From assembly GCF_022809115.1 (NCBI RefSeq), contig NZ_JALGBH010000001.1, positions 1,116,001-1,180,000 of the forward strand: a DNA stretch of 64,000 nucleotides, written 5' to 3'. The position numbers and the translations under genes are program-made. The stretch is from Pedobacter montanisoli. GTDB lineage: Bacteria > Bacteroidota > Bacteroidia > Sphingobacteriales > Sphingobacteriaceae. The notes beneath the pieces are model-generated. The model was not told where the DNA came from and searched no databases. It saw only the letters and a list, made by a program, of their open reading frames with translations. Positions 17,631 to 27,362 of this stretch are shown in pieces. Each line of letters starts with the position of its first letter. Positions within the stretch are counted from its first letter, which is position 1.

Positions 17631-17635
17631 AAATT

Positions 17636-18889
17636 ATGCTAAATATCAAAATTAATTCAGATTCGCTTACAGAGCGGTTTATAAAATATGCTAAAATAGA
17701 TACTCAATCGGATCCTTTTTCTACTTCTATTCCATCTACTGAAAAACAGAAGAATTTAGGGAAACTATTGGCTGATGAGCTTTTAGCATTAGGTTTATCT
17801 GATGCACATTTAGATGAGTGGGGTTATGTGTATGCAACACTTCCATCAAACAGTGATAAAAAAGTGCCCGTTGTGTGTTTTTGTTCTCATATGGACACCT
17901 CGCCAGATTCCAGTGGCGAAAATGTAAAACCTATTGTGCATAAAAACTATCAGGGTGAAGATCTGATATTGCCTGATGATCAAACTGTTATTTTAAAAAT
18001 GGCCGATCATAAAGACCTGAAAAACCAGATTGGAAACGACATCATTACAGCCAGTGGAACCACTTTACTGGGTGCAGACAACAAGGCTGGTGTTGCTGAA
18101 ATTATGGAAGCGGTTACTTACCTGGCACAAAATCCAGACATAAAACATGGCGATATAAAAATTCTATTTACGCCTGATGAAGAGATTGGAAGAGGCGTTG
18201 ATAAAGCCGATTTAGAAAAATTAGGAGCTGATCTAGCTTATACCATTGATGGAGAAACTTTAGGCTCTATTGAAGATGAAACGTTTTCTGCTGATGGAGC
18301 AGTACTTACCATTAATGGTATTAGTGCTCACCCTGGATTTGCCAAAGGCAAAATGGAAAGCGCTATCAAAATTGCCGGCGATATTCTTGCTGCTTTGCCT
18401 AAAGATTATCTTTCTCCTGAAAGTACACAGCAAAAAGAAGGCTTTGTACACCCGGTAGGGATGAGCGGTAGTGTTGAACAGGCCGAGATTAGATTCATCA
18501 TCCGCGATTTTGATGATGAGCTTTTAAAAGCACATGCTACCTTAATTGAAGAAACCACGAAAAATGTATTAAAGAATTATCCTCACTCTTCGTATCAGTT
18601 AGATATAAAAGCGCAATACAGAAATATGAAACGCATTTTAGACCAATACCCTTATATTATTGAAAATGGGGTAGAAGCTATTAAAAGAGCTGGGGTTGAG
18701 CCTAAAAAACAAAGCATAAGAGGAGGTACAGATGGCTCGCGTTTATCATACATGGGTTTGCCTTGCCCTAATATTTTTGCAGGCGAACATGCTTTTCACA
18801 GCAAACAGGAATGGGTATCGGTACAAGATATGATAAAGGCAACAGAAACCATTATCCATATTGCCAATATATATGAAGAAAAAGCTTAA
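17636..18889 (+). CDS. pepT: Peptidase T (tripeptide aminopeptidase, M20B)
   Basis: 417 residues from the ATG at 17636, near the usual 405-415 of PepT. Dinuclear zinc motifs: SHMDTSPD (His85, Asp87), LLGADNKAGVAEI (Asp148) and FTPDEEIGRG (Glu182/183). ISAHPGFAKGKM and RGGTDGSRLS-like stretches in the dimerisation and C-terminal parts are typical of peptidase T. It frees the N-terminal residue of tripeptides in the cytoplasm, consistent with the secreted peptidases upstream. Convergent with the methyltransferase gene, overlapping by 4 bases. Confidence 0.96.
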   Translation: MLNIKINSDSLTERFIKYAKIDTQSDPFSTSIPSTEKQKNLGKLLADELLALGLSDAHLDEWGYVYATLPSNSDKKVPVVCFCSHMDTSPDSSGENVKPIVHKNYQGEDLILPDDQTVILKMADHKDLKNQIGNDIITASGTTLLGADNKAGVAEIMEAVTYLAQNPDIKHGDIKILFTPDEEIGRGVDKADLEKLGADLAYTIDGETLGSIEDETFSADGAVLTINGISAHPGFAKGKMESAIKIAGDILAALPKDYLSPESTQQKEGFVHPVGMSGSVEQAEIRFIIRDFDDELLKAHATLIEETTKNVLKNYPHSSYQLDIKAQYRNMKRILDQYPYIIENGVEAIKRAGVEPKKQSIRGGTDGSRLSYMGLPCPNIFAGEHAFHSKQEWVSVQDMIKATETIIHIANIYEEKA

Positions 18890-19569
18890 TGTAAAGTAAG
18901 CTGAGCTAAATACTGATCATATTCATCTTCTATAATGATCTTGCAGTTCCATCCATGTTTAAGCGCTAATGTTTTAAGTGTGGATGGATCTATGTAAAGC
19001 CATTTAAACCACTCGCCCTTTTTACCTTTATATTCGTAGGCATAACTCACTTCGCCAAAGTACTTGTCTTTTGGTTTGATGCTGCCTTCATAAAGATAAC
19101 TGATATCTGAACTGTCGAAAATAAGTGAGCCTTTTGGATTAAGCAAGATTTTAGCCATTTCTAAAAAATGTTCCAATCCATCTAAAGTTCGGGTTAATCC
19201 AATGCCGTTCATTAAAAGTAAGAGGGTGTCAAATTTACTTTTATAAGTAAAAATATCTTGTTGTAAAGCCCGCTTTACACCACGCTGTTTCATAATATTA
19301 ACAGCATTTAAAGAAGTGTCAATAGCTGTAACATCTTTATGGTGTTTTTGGAGAATTAGAGCATGACTGCCAACGCCTGCGCCTATGTCTAGAATACTTC
19401 CCTGGCATAAATCCATCGCTTTTAACTCGATTTCTGGCATTTCTTCTTCTTCCCTGAAGAAAACATCTACCGGCATTTCTTCTGTTTCGCCGTAGCTATT
19501 ATGTAGCCAGAGTGTTTGGCTTTGGTTGTTCTTATAAAAGTCTAATAATGCACTGCCATAAATATCCAT
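18886..19569 (-). CDS. Class I SAM-dependent methyltransferase
   Basis: 227 residues. The SAM-binding motif I is SILDIGAGVGSHALIL (about residues 61-76); AIDTSLNAVNIMKQRG is the acidic second strand; LLLLMNGIGLTRTLDG and PKGSLIFDSSD follow as later Rossmann elements. The substrate cannot be predicted. I start at the ATG at 19569 because a -7 box (TATCTTTG, 19573-19580) lies 3 bases upstream. The longer start at 19596 would put the box inside the gene. The start region is flanked by a 13-bp inverted repeat. Confidence 0.88.
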   Translation of the reverse strand: MDIYGSALLDFYKNNQSQTLWLHNSYGETEEMPVDVFFREEEEMPEIELKAMDLCQGSILDIGAGVGSHALILQKHHKDVTAIDTSLNAVNIMKQRGVKRALQQDIFTYKSKFDTLLLLMNGIGLTRTLDGLEHFLEMAKILLNPKGSLIFDSSDISYLYEGSIKPKDKYFGEVSYAYEYKGKKGEWFKWLYIDPSTLKTLALKHGWNCKIIIEDEYDQYLAQLTLH

Positions 19570-19597
19570 AAACAAAGATAAAAAATGGCAGTGCATT
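19547..19597. repeat. 13-bp inverted repeat around the methyltransferase start
   Basis: AATGCACTGCCAT at 19547-19559 is exactly complementary to ATGGCAGTGCATT at 19585-19597. The 25-base centre holds both the -7 promoter box and the start codon of the methyltransferase gene. It could be an operator, or a hairpin in read-through transcripts from upstream. Confidence 0.55.
19573..19580 (-). promoter_or_regulatory. -7 promoter box of the methyltransferase gene
   Basis: TATCTTTG on the minus strand, 3 bases from the ATG at 19569. It decides the start codon and implies a leaderless transcript. Confidence 0.6.
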
Positions 19598-19603
19598 TAT
19601 GTT

Positions 19604-19831
19604 TTAGACCGTAAGATTTTCGGCTTGGTTTTTAGTATGATCTATAACTTTATCTACCTTTTCGCTCATACCCGCCATTTTCTTTTTTGATTTTTTCAAT
19701 ACATCACAAAACCAATCTTCTGCTTTACGTTGCAGATTACCTTTTTTATCAGACGTTAATAATAACGCAATAGTGATGCCTAGTGCTGCACCAGCCAATA
19801 CACCTGTTAATACTTTAGTTTTCTTTGTCAT
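19604..19831 (-). CDS. YtxH-like small protein
   Basis: 75 residues. An N-terminal glycine-zipper hydrophobic segment (TGVLAGAALGITIALLLTS, about 8-27) is followed by a basic amphipathic helix (KKGNLQRKAEDWF onward). This is the YtxH/GvpP-like pattern, a family associated with general stress but without a defined activity. It lies between the methyltransferase gene downstream and the sdh terminator upstream, on the same strand. Confidence 0.75.
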   Translation of the reverse strand: MTKKTKVLTGVLAGAALGITIALLLTSDKKGNLQRKAEDWFCDVLKKSKKKMAGMSEKVDKVIDHTKNQAENLTV

Positions 19832-19880
19832 AACGCACAGTTTTTATAGAGTACTAACAAATGCAATAATTAATTGTTCT

Positions 19881-19918
19881 TAAAAAAATAAAGCCCCGGT
19901 TTTAAGGCCGGGGCTTTT
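19881..19918 (-). terminator. Terminator of the sdhCAB operon
   Basis: A 9-bp GC-rich stem AAGCCCCGG / CCGGGGCTT with a 7-8 base loop, then a U-rich tract on the minus strand (complement of the A run at 19882-19888). It lies 25 bases after the sdhB stop. Confidence 0.92.
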
Positions 19919-19942
19919 ATAATCTCTATTCAGATATTGTGT

Positions 19943-20713
19943 TTATGCTTCTTCTTCGCTAAATAACTTTGCAGTTAAATAGTCGCGGTTCATGCGGGCA
20001 ATGTTTTCCAAAGAAATTCCTTTAGGGCATTCTGCTTCGCAGGCACCTGTGTTGGTACAGTTTCCAAAACCTTCTGAGTCCATTTGGGCTACCATATTTT
20101 GTACACGTTTGTATCTTTCTGGCTGGCCTTGAGGAAGTAAAGAGAACTGAGATACTTTTGCAGATACAAATAGCATTGCCGAAGCATTTTTACATGCTGC
20201 AACACATGCACCACAACCAATACATGCTGCTGCTTCAAACGCTGCATCAGCTTTTGATTTGGCAATAGGCAGGTTATTGGCATCTTGTGCATTACCCGTA
20301 TTTACAGAAATAAAACCTCCGGCAGCAATTACGCGGTCAAAAGCAGAGCGGTCTACCGCTAAATCTTTAATTACCGGAAATGCTTTTGCTCTCCATGGTT
20401 CAACTACAATGGTATCGCCATCTTTAAATGAACGCATATGTAGTTGGCAAGTAGTTACCAGGTCTTTAGGACCATGTGGGCGACCATTGATATACATTGA
20501 ACACATACCGCAGATACCTTCGCGGCAATCGTGGTCAAATACGATAGGTTCTTCGCCTTTATTGATCAGTTGTTCATTTAAAACATCAAACATCTCTAAA
20601 AAAGACATGTCTGGAGAAATATCAGAAACTTTATAATCAACTAAATTTCCTGTTGATTTACTGTTTTTTTGACGCCAAACTTTTAGCGTTAAATTCATAT
20701 TTCCTGTACTCAT
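19943..20713 (-). CDS. sdhB: Succinate dehydrogenase/fumarate reductase iron-sulfur subunit
   Basis: 256 residues. The N-terminal ferredoxin domain has the [2Fe-2S] ligands in [13 protein letters not shown] (Cys63, 68, 71) plus a later Cys near 89. The C-terminal domain has [11 protein letters not shown] and [12 protein letters not shown] for the [4Fe-4S] and [3Fe-4S] clusters. It passes electrons from FAD in SdhA to quinone at the membrane anchor. Last gene of sdhC-sdhA-sdhB; the 69-base gap to sdhA contains two direct copies of TTAGATTTGAG. Confidence 0.97.
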   Translation of the reverse strand: MSTGNMNLTLKVWRQKNSKSTGNLVDYKVSDISPDMSFLEMFDVLNEQLINKGEEPIVFDHDCREGICGMCSMYINGRPHGPKDLVTTCQLHMRSFKDGDTIVVEPWRAKAFPVIKDLAVDRSAFDRVIAAGGFISVNTGNAQDANNLPIAKSKADAAFEAAACIGCGACVAACKNASAMLFVSAKVSQFSLLPQGQPERYKRVQNMVAQMDSEGFGNCTNTGACEAECPKGISLENIARMNRDYLTAKLFSEEEA

Positions 20714-20782
20714 TTTATCTTTAGATTTGAGACATTAGATTTGAGGTATTAAGCTTTTTGTTTAAACCTCTTATCTCATATC

Positions 20783-22762
20783 TTATTTATAATTTCTTTG
20801 TGCTACTTTAATGTTCTCGTAATTTAACTCTTCTTTGTGTAGCTCATATACGCTTTCTCCTTTGTATTCCCAAGCAGCTACGTAAGAGAAGTTAGCATCA
20901 TCACGTTTTGCTTCACCTTCTTCAGTCTGGAATTCTTCACGGAAGTGACCACCACAACTTTCTTCACGATGTAAAGCATCGATACACATCAATTCACCTA
21001 ATTCAAGGAAGTCTGCAACGCGGCCTGCTTTCTCTAATTCAGGGTTAAACTCATCGCTAGAGCCCGGTACACGAACATCAGACCAGAACTCTTTACGTAA
21101 TGCCTTGATTTCTTCAATTGCTTCAGTTAAACCTTTTGCATTACGAGCCATTCCACATTTTTCCCACATGATGTGGCCTAATTTTTTATGGAAATGATCA
21201 ACAGACTTTGTTCCTTTGATATTCAGGAATCTATCTAAAGTTGATTTTACATGGTTTTCAGCTTCAACAAATGCAGGGTGATCCGTTGGAATTGCCTTTG
21301 TAGAAATCTCTTTTGATAGATAAGATCCTATGGTGTAAGGCAATACGAAATAACCATCTGCCAAACCTTGCATTAATGCAGAGGCACCTAAACGGTTGGC
21401 ACCATGATCAGAGAAATTGGCTTCTCCTATACAGTATAAGCCTGGTACGGTAGTCATTAAATCATAATCAACCCAAATACCACCCATGGTATAGTGAACA
21501 GCAGGGTAGATACGCATTGGGGTTTCATAAGGATTCTCGCCAGTAATCTGCGCATACATATCAAACAGGTTACCATATTTTTCTTTGATTACCTCACGCC
21601 CTAAACGCATGCAGGTTTCTTTATCTGGATGGTGGTTACCTTGTTTGTTGGCCTCTATACGGCCGTAACGCTCAGTATTTGCTGTAAAATCTAAATATAC
21701 CGCCAGTTTAGAAGCACCTACGCCATAACCTGCATCGCAACGTTCCTTAGCCGCACGAGAGGCCACATCACGAGGAACAAGGTTACCGAAAGCAGGGTAT
21801 CTGCGCTCTAAGTAATAATCTCTTTCATCTTCAGGAATATCCTGAGGCTTACGGGGATCATCTTTTTTCTTTGGTACCCAGATTCTACCGTCGTTACGTA
21901 ACGACTCAGACATCAAGGTTAATTTAGATTGGTGATCACCTGATACCGGAATACAGGTAGGGTGAATTTGTGTATAACAAGGGTTTCCGAAGAAAGCACC
22001 TTTTTTGTGTATTTTCCATGCTGCAGTAACGTTACTACCCATAGCATTGGTAGAAAGGAAGAAAACGTTTCCGTAACCTCCGGTTCCTAATACTACCGCA
22101 TGACCGAAATGACGCTCCAGTTCTCCGGTAAGTAAGTTACGGGCAATAATACCACGTGCTTTTCCGTCAATAACTACAACATCTAACATTTCGTGACGGG
22201 TAAACATTTCTACTTTACCCATACCTACCTGACGCTCTAATGCGCTGTAGGCACCTAATAATAATTGCTGACCAGTTTGTCCGGCGGCATAAAAAGTACG
22301 TTGTACCTGTGTACCACCAAAAGAACGGTTATCTAATAAACCGCCATATTCACGAGCCAAAGGAACACCCTGAGCCACACACTGATCTATAATATTTGCA
22401 CTTACTTCTGCCAAACGGTGTACGTTTGCTTCGCGTGCTCTGTAATCGCCTCCTTTAATGGTATCGTAAAATAAACGGTAAACGCTGTCACCATCGTTTT
22501 GATAGTTCTTAGCTGCGTTGATACCACCTTGAGCTGCAATTGAGTGCGCTCTGCGTGGCGAATCCTGAAAACAGAAACACTTTACTTTGTAACCCATTTC
22601 TGCAAGTGTTGCAGCAGCCGAAGCACCGGCCAAACCCGAACCTACAACAATAACCTCGATACTTCTTTTATTTGCAGGGTTAACCAAAGCTACAGAAGAA
22701 CGGTATTTTGTCCACTTTTGTGTTAATTCTCCCTCAGGTATATTTGAATTGAAATTTGACAT
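20783..22762 (-). CDS. sdhA: Succinate dehydrogenase/fumarate reductase flavoprotein subunit
   Basis: 659 residues, the long form paired with single-anchor complexes. The dinucleotide-binding fold is [18 protein letters not shown] (about 38-55) and the covalent FAD-histidine region is [17 protein letters not shown]. Active-site segments include [29 protein letters not shown] and [18 protein letters not shown]. Oxidises succinate to fumarate (or the reverse). It sits between sdhC (28 bases upstream) and sdhB. Confidence 0.97.
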   Translation of the reverse strand: MSNFNSNIPEGELTQKWTKYRSSVALVNPANKRSIEVIVVGSGLAGASAAATLAEMGYKVKCFCFQDSPRRAHSIAAQGGINAAKNYQNDGDSVYRLFYDTIKGGDYRAREANVHRLAEVSANIIDQCVAQGVPLAREYGGLLDNRSFGGTQVQRTFYAAGQTGQQLLLGAYSALERQVGMGKVEMFTRHEMLDVVVIDGKARGIIARNLLTGELERHFGHAVVLGTGGYGNVFFLSTNAMGSNVTAAWKIHKKGAFFGNPCYTQIHPTCIPVSGDHQSKLTLMSESLRNDGRIWVPKKKDDPRKPQDIPEDERDYYLERRYPAFGNLVPRDVASRAAKERCDAGYGVGASKLAVYLDFTANTERYGRIEANKQGNHHPDKETCMRLGREVIKEKYGNLFDMYAQITGENPYETPMRIYPAVHYTMGGIWVDYDLMTTVPGLYCIGEANFSDHGANRLGASALMQGLADGYFVLPYTIGSYLSKEISTKAIPTDHPAFVEAENHVKSTLDRFLNIKGTKSVDHFHKKLGHIMWEKCGMARNAKGLTEAIEEIKALRKEFWSDVRVPGSSDEFNPELEKAGRVADFLELGELMCIDALHREESCGGHFREEFQTEEGEAKRDDANFSYVAAWEYKGESVYELHKEELNYENIKVAQRNYK

Positions 22763-22790
22763 TTACTTAATCTTTTAAATAAAACTTTGG

Positions 22791-23459
22791 TTAACTAATC
22801 CAGCCTAAATAAATTGAAATTGGCATTAAGGCAAAAATTATCGGCACAATAATAGAAAACCAGAAACCTATGGCTTTAACAATTGGAGTCCATTTTTTAT
22901 GGTTCCAGCCCATGGTCTGAAAAGCAGATTGGAAACCATGTAATAAGTGGTACCCTAATGAAATTACTCCCAGAACATAAACAATAACAACCCATAGTTC
23001 TTGGAAAACCATAGTGATGTTTTGAAAAGTGTCATGTTCTTCGTGGTTAAACACAGCCGCTTTAGTTGGCCACCAGAAATGATAAAGGTGTAAAATAAGG
23101 AACATTAAAATTAATGTGCCTAATAAACCCATACTGCGAGAGTACCATGTTGAGTTTGCTGATGCATTGCTGTAAGCATATGTAGCCGGGCGTGCAGCCT
23201 TATTTTGTGCGGTTAATACAATAGCTTGAACAATGTGTAAGATAATGCCGGCAAATAAACCGATCTCCATAATGCGGACAATTAAATTATGCCCCATGAA
23301 ATCAGCAGCTACGTTAAAAGTCTGGCCGCCATCGTTTAAAAAAATTAGTGCATTTATAGATACGTGAACAATAAGGAATGAGATCAAAAACAGACCAGTT
23401 AATCCCATTACAAACTTTCTACCTACAGATGACGTAAAAGTCTTACTTAAACTACCCAT
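22791..23459 (-). CDS. sdhC: Succinate dehydrogenase cytochrome b subunit (single anchor)
   Basis: 222 residues with five hydrophobic helices (about 15-35, 55-80, 100-125, 150-175, 195-218). Histidines suited to binding two hemes occur in FLIVHVSINALI, GHNLIVRI, LHIVQA, LHLYHFW and YHLLHGFQSAFQ. This is the type B architecture: one di-heme anchor, no sdhD, used with menaquinone in Bacteroidota. First gene of the operon, with a -7 box 33 bases upstream. Confidence 0.96.
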   Translation of the reverse strand: MGSLSKTFTSSVGRKFVMGLTGLFLISFLIVHVSINALIFLNDGGQTFNVAADFMGHNLIVRIMEIGLFAGIILHIVQAIVLTAQNKAARPATYAYSNASANSTWYSRSMGLLGTLILMFLILHLYHFWWPTKAAVFNHEEHDTFQNITMVFQELWVVIVYVLGVISLGYHLLHGFQSAFQTMGWNHKKWTPIVKAIGFWFSIIVPIIFALMPISIYLGWIS

Positions 23460-23491
23460 TAGATTGTTTTTATATTTTTATTCTTGATGCA

Positions 23492-23499
23492 CAAATGTA
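23492..23499 (-). promoter_or_regulatory. -7 promoter box of the sdhCAB operon
   Basis: TACATTTG (TAnnTTTG) on the minus strand, 33 bases upstream of the sdhC ATG. A TTTG lies 14 bases further upstream on the same strand and could be a short-spaced -33 element. Confidence 0.6.
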
Positions 23500-23684
23500 T
23501 TTAAAATATAAATCAAATTGTGAAAGCAATAAGGTAAAAATCATGGGATTAAATTATTTAGAAACATTCTAAGAAAAAACGCGCAAACTTTTCCATGACA
23601 ATCGGAGAGTTCGTATTTGGTTAAAAATATAAAGCCAACAGACATATATCTATAGAAAAATTGATATTTTAATTACCTTTAACT

Positions 23685-24965
23685 ATGCAAAATATTCCAC
23701 CTTTAGCCGAACGTATGCGCCCTCAAAATCTGGATGAATATGTAGGTCAGAAGCATTTAGTAGGTAAAGATGCCGTGCTGAGAAAAGCCATTGAAAGCGG
23801 CCGTATCCCCTCTATGATATTCTGGGGACCACCGGGAGTTGGAAAAACGACTTTAGCTACAATCATTTCTCATAGTCTAGACCGCCCCTTCTTTAATCTG
23901 AGTGCAATCAACTCTGGTGTAAAAGAAGTAAGAGAAGTCATAGATAAGGCCGCTGCTTTAAAAGACAGTTTTATGGGGCAGCCTATTCTGTTTATAGATG
24001 AGATTCATCGTTTCAGTAAATCGCAACAAGACAGTTTGCTTGGTGCTGTTGAACGCGGCTTGGTTACTTTAATAGGTGCTACTACAGAAAACCCAAGTTT
24101 TGAAGTTATCTCGGCTTTATTGTCGAGGTGTCAGGTATATATTTTACAAAACTTGTCTGAGGATGAATTGGTGGGGTTATTAAATACAGCCATTCAAAAA
24201 GATGAAATTCTTTCTGCTAAAAAAATCACCATAAAAGAACATGAAGCTTTGATCCGTCTGAGCGGAGGAGATGCCCGACGACTTTTAAATGTGTTGGAAA
24301 TTGCCATAAACGGAATAGGCGGCGATGTAATAGAACTAACCAATGAGAATGTTTTGGCACATGCGCAACAAAACATGGCGCTTTATGATAAAGCAGGAGA
24401 ACAGCATTATGATATTATTTCTGCCTTTATAAAATCAATAAGAGGCAGCGACCCCAATGCAGCTGTATATTGGCTTGCCCGGATGATAGAAGGTGGAGAA
24501 GATCCTTCTTTCATTGCAAGAAGGTTACTGATCCTGGCATCTGAAGATATAGGTAATGCAAACCCCAATGCCTTGCTATTAGCCAATAATTGTTTTCAGG
24601 CTGTAAATGTGATCGGCTATCCCGAAGCACGTATCATATTGTCACAATGCGTAACCTATATGGCCTCATCTGCTAAAAGTAATGCCGCTTATGAAGCAAT
24701 TAATAAGGCACAGGCTCTTGTAAGACAGACAGGAGATCTGCCGGTACCTTTGCATCTAAGAAATGCGCCAACTAAGCTGATGAAAAACATAGGCTATGGT
24801 AAAGAATATAAATATGCCCATGCTTATGAGGGTAATTTTGTAGAACAAGAATTTATGCCTGAAAATTTAAGTGGAACAAAGCTTTATGATCCGGGTAAAA
24901 ATGCGGCCGAAGAAAAATTAAGGGAAAAACTGAAACAAAACTGGGGAAACAAATACCAATACTAA
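23685..24965 (+). CDS. rarA: Replication-associated recombination protein A (AAA+ ATPase)
   Basis: 426 residues, typical RarA/MgsA length. Walker A is WGPPGVGKTTLA (about residues 47-58), Walker B LFIDEIHRFSK, sensor 1 GATTENPSFEV and sensor 2 GGDARRLLNVLE. The C-terminal half (KSIRGSDPNAAVYWLARMIEGG) is the RarA tetramerisation region. Acts at stalled replication forks with RecA and SSB. It starts 225 bases from divergent sdhC and ends 8 bases before the ABC permease gene, so the three may be co-transcribed. Confidence 0.96.
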   Translation: MQNIPPLAERMRPQNLDEYVGQKHLVGKDAVLRKAIESGRIPSMIFWGPPGVGKTTLATIISHSLDRPFFNLSAINSGVKEVREVIDKAAALKDSFMGQPILFIDEIHRFSKSQQDSLLGAVERGLVTLIGATTENPSFEVISALLSRCQVYILQNLSEDELVGLLNTAIQKDEILSAKKITIKEHEALIRLSGGDARRLLNVLEIAINGIGGDVIELTNENVLAHAQQNMALYDKAGEQHYDIISAFIKSIRGSDPNAAVYWLARMIEGGEDPSFIARRLLILASEDIGNANPNALLLANNCFQAVNVIGYPEARIILSQCVTYMASSAKSNAAYEAINKAQALVRQTGDLPVPLHLRNAPTKLMKNIGYGKEYKYAHAYEGNFVEQEFMPENLSGTKLYDPGKNAAEEKLREKLKQNWGNKYQY

Positions 24966-24973
24966 AAACGCAT

Positions 24974-26446
24974 ATGATATCAACTTTCTTAAACCACCAA
25001 TGGAAATCTTTTTGGCGCAGTAGAAATAAAGGGTCAAGTATTATTGTACAGATTATCTTAGGACTTTTTATGCTGTATCTTTTAGCTGTAGCTATAGGTG
25101 TCGGGTTTCTCATGCCGGTACTACTAGAAAAAACTCTGCCTAAAGTAAACCTTATCGAGGCATTTAATGGACTTATTCTTTATTATTTTATGTTGGATAT
25201 AGCCATGCGCATACAATTACAGGAATTGCCAACCCTAAGTATTGTGCCTTATTTGCATCTTAAAATAAAAAGAAAAACTATTGTCAATTTTCTGAATGTA
25301 AGAGCTCTTATTAATTTCTTTAATTTTCTGCCTCTCTTTATTTTCCTGCCCTTTGTGTTTACCCGCATTTACTCATTTTATGGAGCAGGAACTTTGGCTG
25401 GATATGTGTGCGCTATTTTAAGCTTAACCATGCTTAATAACTTCCTTATCCTCTATGTTAAAAGGAAATCGATTAATAATATCGCTTATTTTGGGATAAT
25501 ACTTCTTGCTGTATTTGTGCTAATGGGTTTGGATTATTACCATATTGTATCTATACGTAGCCTATCCAATACTTTATTTACAGGTATTGCTCTACATCCT
25601 TACTTATCCATTATTTTGGCAGCTATCGCTTTTGCAATGTTTAAGCTAAATAGTGCATTTTTAAGTGCTAACCTTTATACAGAAGAACTGGGTTCTAAAG
25701 AACAGAAAAAAGTAAGTACAGACTACGCTTTCTTTAATCGTTTTGGCAGAGTAGGTGAGCTGGCAGCGCTTGAATTTAAACTTATTTTAAGGCACAAGCG
25801 CTCGCGTACTGCGTTTTTTATGAGTATCTTATTTCTGTTATATGGTTTCATTTTTTACAAGGAAAAATTGGTGGCAAATAATGAGTTCGGAAAAATGCTT
25901 TTTGCCGCAGTTTTTATGACAGGTATAACCTTAGTAAATTATGGACAGTTCATGTTTGCCTGGCAAAGTGCCCATTTTGATGGCCTGCTGGTTAATAAGA
26001 TAGACCACCGCGATTTTATAAAAGCCAAATACCTGCTTTTTACTTTAAGCTCAACCATTATCACTATTCTGTCGAGCTTTTACGTTGTGATTAGTTATAA
26101 AATATTGTTTATACACCTAGCTGCCTACTTTTTTAATATTGGTTTTGGTGCAACTCTGGTACTGTATATTGCTACATTTAACCGTAAGCGCCTCGATATT
26201 ACAAAATCAGCCAGCTTTAACTGGCAGGGTGTAGGCGCTACTCAATGGATCTTGGCTTTTCCTTTATTATTATTGCCATTTGTAATTTATGTGCCTTTTG
26301 GTATGATGAACCAACCCTATTGGGGGTTGCTGGCGTTAGGAATTTTTGGATTAACAGCATTGCTGCTGAGAAATTTCTTTATAGATATTATTGTAAAAAG
26401 ATTTGAAAAAGAAAAATATAAAATAGCCGAAGGCTTTAGAGAATAA
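24974..26446 (+). CDS. DUF5687 family ABC transporter permease
   Basis: 490 residues with about ten membrane helices. The N-terminus (ISTFLNHQWKSFWRSRNKG) is the recognisable opening of DUF5687, a Bacteroidota permease family always paired with an ABC ATPase. A soluble stretch near residues 235-270 separates two helical halves. The ATPase gene starts 4 bases downstream. Substrate unknown; an exporter is likely, since no solute-binding protein is present. Confidence 0.9.
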   Translation: MISTFLNHQWKSFWRSRNKGSSIIVQIILGLFMLYLLAVAIGVGFLMPVLLEKTLPKVNLIEAFNGLILYYFMLDIAMRIQLQELPTLSIVPYLHLKIKRKTIVNFLNVRALINFFNFLPLFIFLPFVFTRIYSFYGAGTLAGYVCAILSLTMLNNFLILYVKRKSINNIAYFGIILLAVFVLMGLDYYHIVSIRSLSNTLFTGIALHPYLSIILAAIAFAMFKLNSAFLSANLYTEELGSKEQKKVSTDYAFFNRFGRVGELAALEFKLILRHKRSRTAFFMSILFLLYGFIFYKEKLVANNEFGKMLFAAVFMTGITLVNYGQFMFAWQSAHFDGLLVNKIDHRDFIKAKYLLFTLSSTIITILSSFYVVISYKILFIHLAAYFFNIGFGATLVLYIATFNRKRLDITKSASFNWQGVGATQWILAFPLLLLPFVIYVPFGMMNQPYWGLLALGIFGLTALLLRNFFIDIIVKRFEKEKYKIAEGFRE

Positions 26447-26450
26447 GACT

Positions 26451-27146
26451 ATGTTAACAATAAGAGATTTAAAAAAAGTATATGCCCAGCGTTTGGCTGT
26501 AGATATTGATCATCTTGAAATCAAATCGGGAGAGGTTATAGGTTTGGTAGGAAATAACGGAGCCGGAAAAACCACGCTTTTCAGAATGATATTAGATCTG
26601 ATCAGACCTGATGCTGGTGAAGTTTTATCAAAAGACCAGAACGTAGCTAAGGATACACAGTGGAAAAATTATACCGCTTCGTATTTGGATGAAGGTTTTT
26701 TGATAGATTACCTTACTCCTGAAGAGTATTTTAAATTTATTGGCAGTTTAAATGGATTTAACGAGGCTCATGTAGCCGATTGTTTAAACAGCTATACAGA
26801 TTTTTTTAATGGTGAGATTTTAGGCAGAGGTAAATACATCAGAGATTTTTCAAAAGGAAACCAAAATAAAGTAGGTATTGTTGCTGCATTAATGCAGGAA
26901 CCTGAACTTTTGATTTTAGATGAGCCTTTTGCGAACTTAGATCCGAGTACTCAAATAAGATTGAAAACGATTATCAAAAAATTAAAAGAACGCAGGGGTT
27001 TTACCTGCTTGATATCAAGCCATGATTTAAATCATGTTACAGATGTATGCGATAGAATTATCCTGCTTGAAAAAGGAAAAGTAATCAAGGATTTCCATAC
27101 AAATGAAAATTCATTGAAAGAACTGGAGAGTTATTTTTCTGCTTAA
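26451..27146 (+). CDS. ABC transporter ATP-binding protein
   Basis: 231 residues, one ATPase domain. Walker A GNNGAGKTT (about 34-42), a degenerate signature FSKGNQNKVGIVAAL in place of LSGGQ, Walker B LLILDEPFANLD and the switch His in ISSHDLNHV. Partner of the DUF5687 permease immediately upstream. The substrate is not predictable. The gene is followed by 216 bases without a visible gene before the OmpA gene. Confidence 0.94.
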   Translation: MLTIRDLKKVYAQRLAVDIDHLEIKSGEVIGLVGNNGAGKTTLFRMILDLIRPDAGEVLSKDQNVAKDTQWKNYTASYLDEGFLIDYLTPEEYFKFIGSLNGFNEAHVADCLNSYTDFFNGEILGRGKYIRDFSKGNQNKVGIVAALMQEPELLILDEPFANLDPSTQIRLKTIIKKLKERRGFTCLISSHDLNHVTDVCDRIILLEKGKVIKDFHTNENSLKELESYFSA

Positions 27147-27362
27147 TTGTACAAAATTATGGTCAGTGGGGAGGTAAAAATGAGTAACGGATTTACCGAT
27201 TTGATTTTGCAATTATTGTAAAAAGGCAGTATATGCTGTTAAAAATTAAACCTAACGCATTTTAATTCAGTATTTTTTGAGGTTAACATGTCGGTCTATT
27301 AATTTTTGGCATCAGGTTTGAATAGATAGCCACATAATAAACTAATTATAAAGTACAAAAAG

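Noticed and set aside
17579..17635. Longer peptidase T from the GTG at 17579
   Set aside because: The promoter box at 17623 lies inside the extension, and the added 19 residues do not resemble PepT.
19570..19596. Longer methyltransferase from the ATG at 19596
   Set aside because: The -7 box lies downstream of this ATG, and the extra nine residues are not typical; the inverted repeat arm creates this ATG.
27147..27362. Small RNA or gene in the gap before the OmpA lipoprotein
   Set aside because: No convincing TAnnTTTG box, terminator or open frame; AT-rich spacer only.
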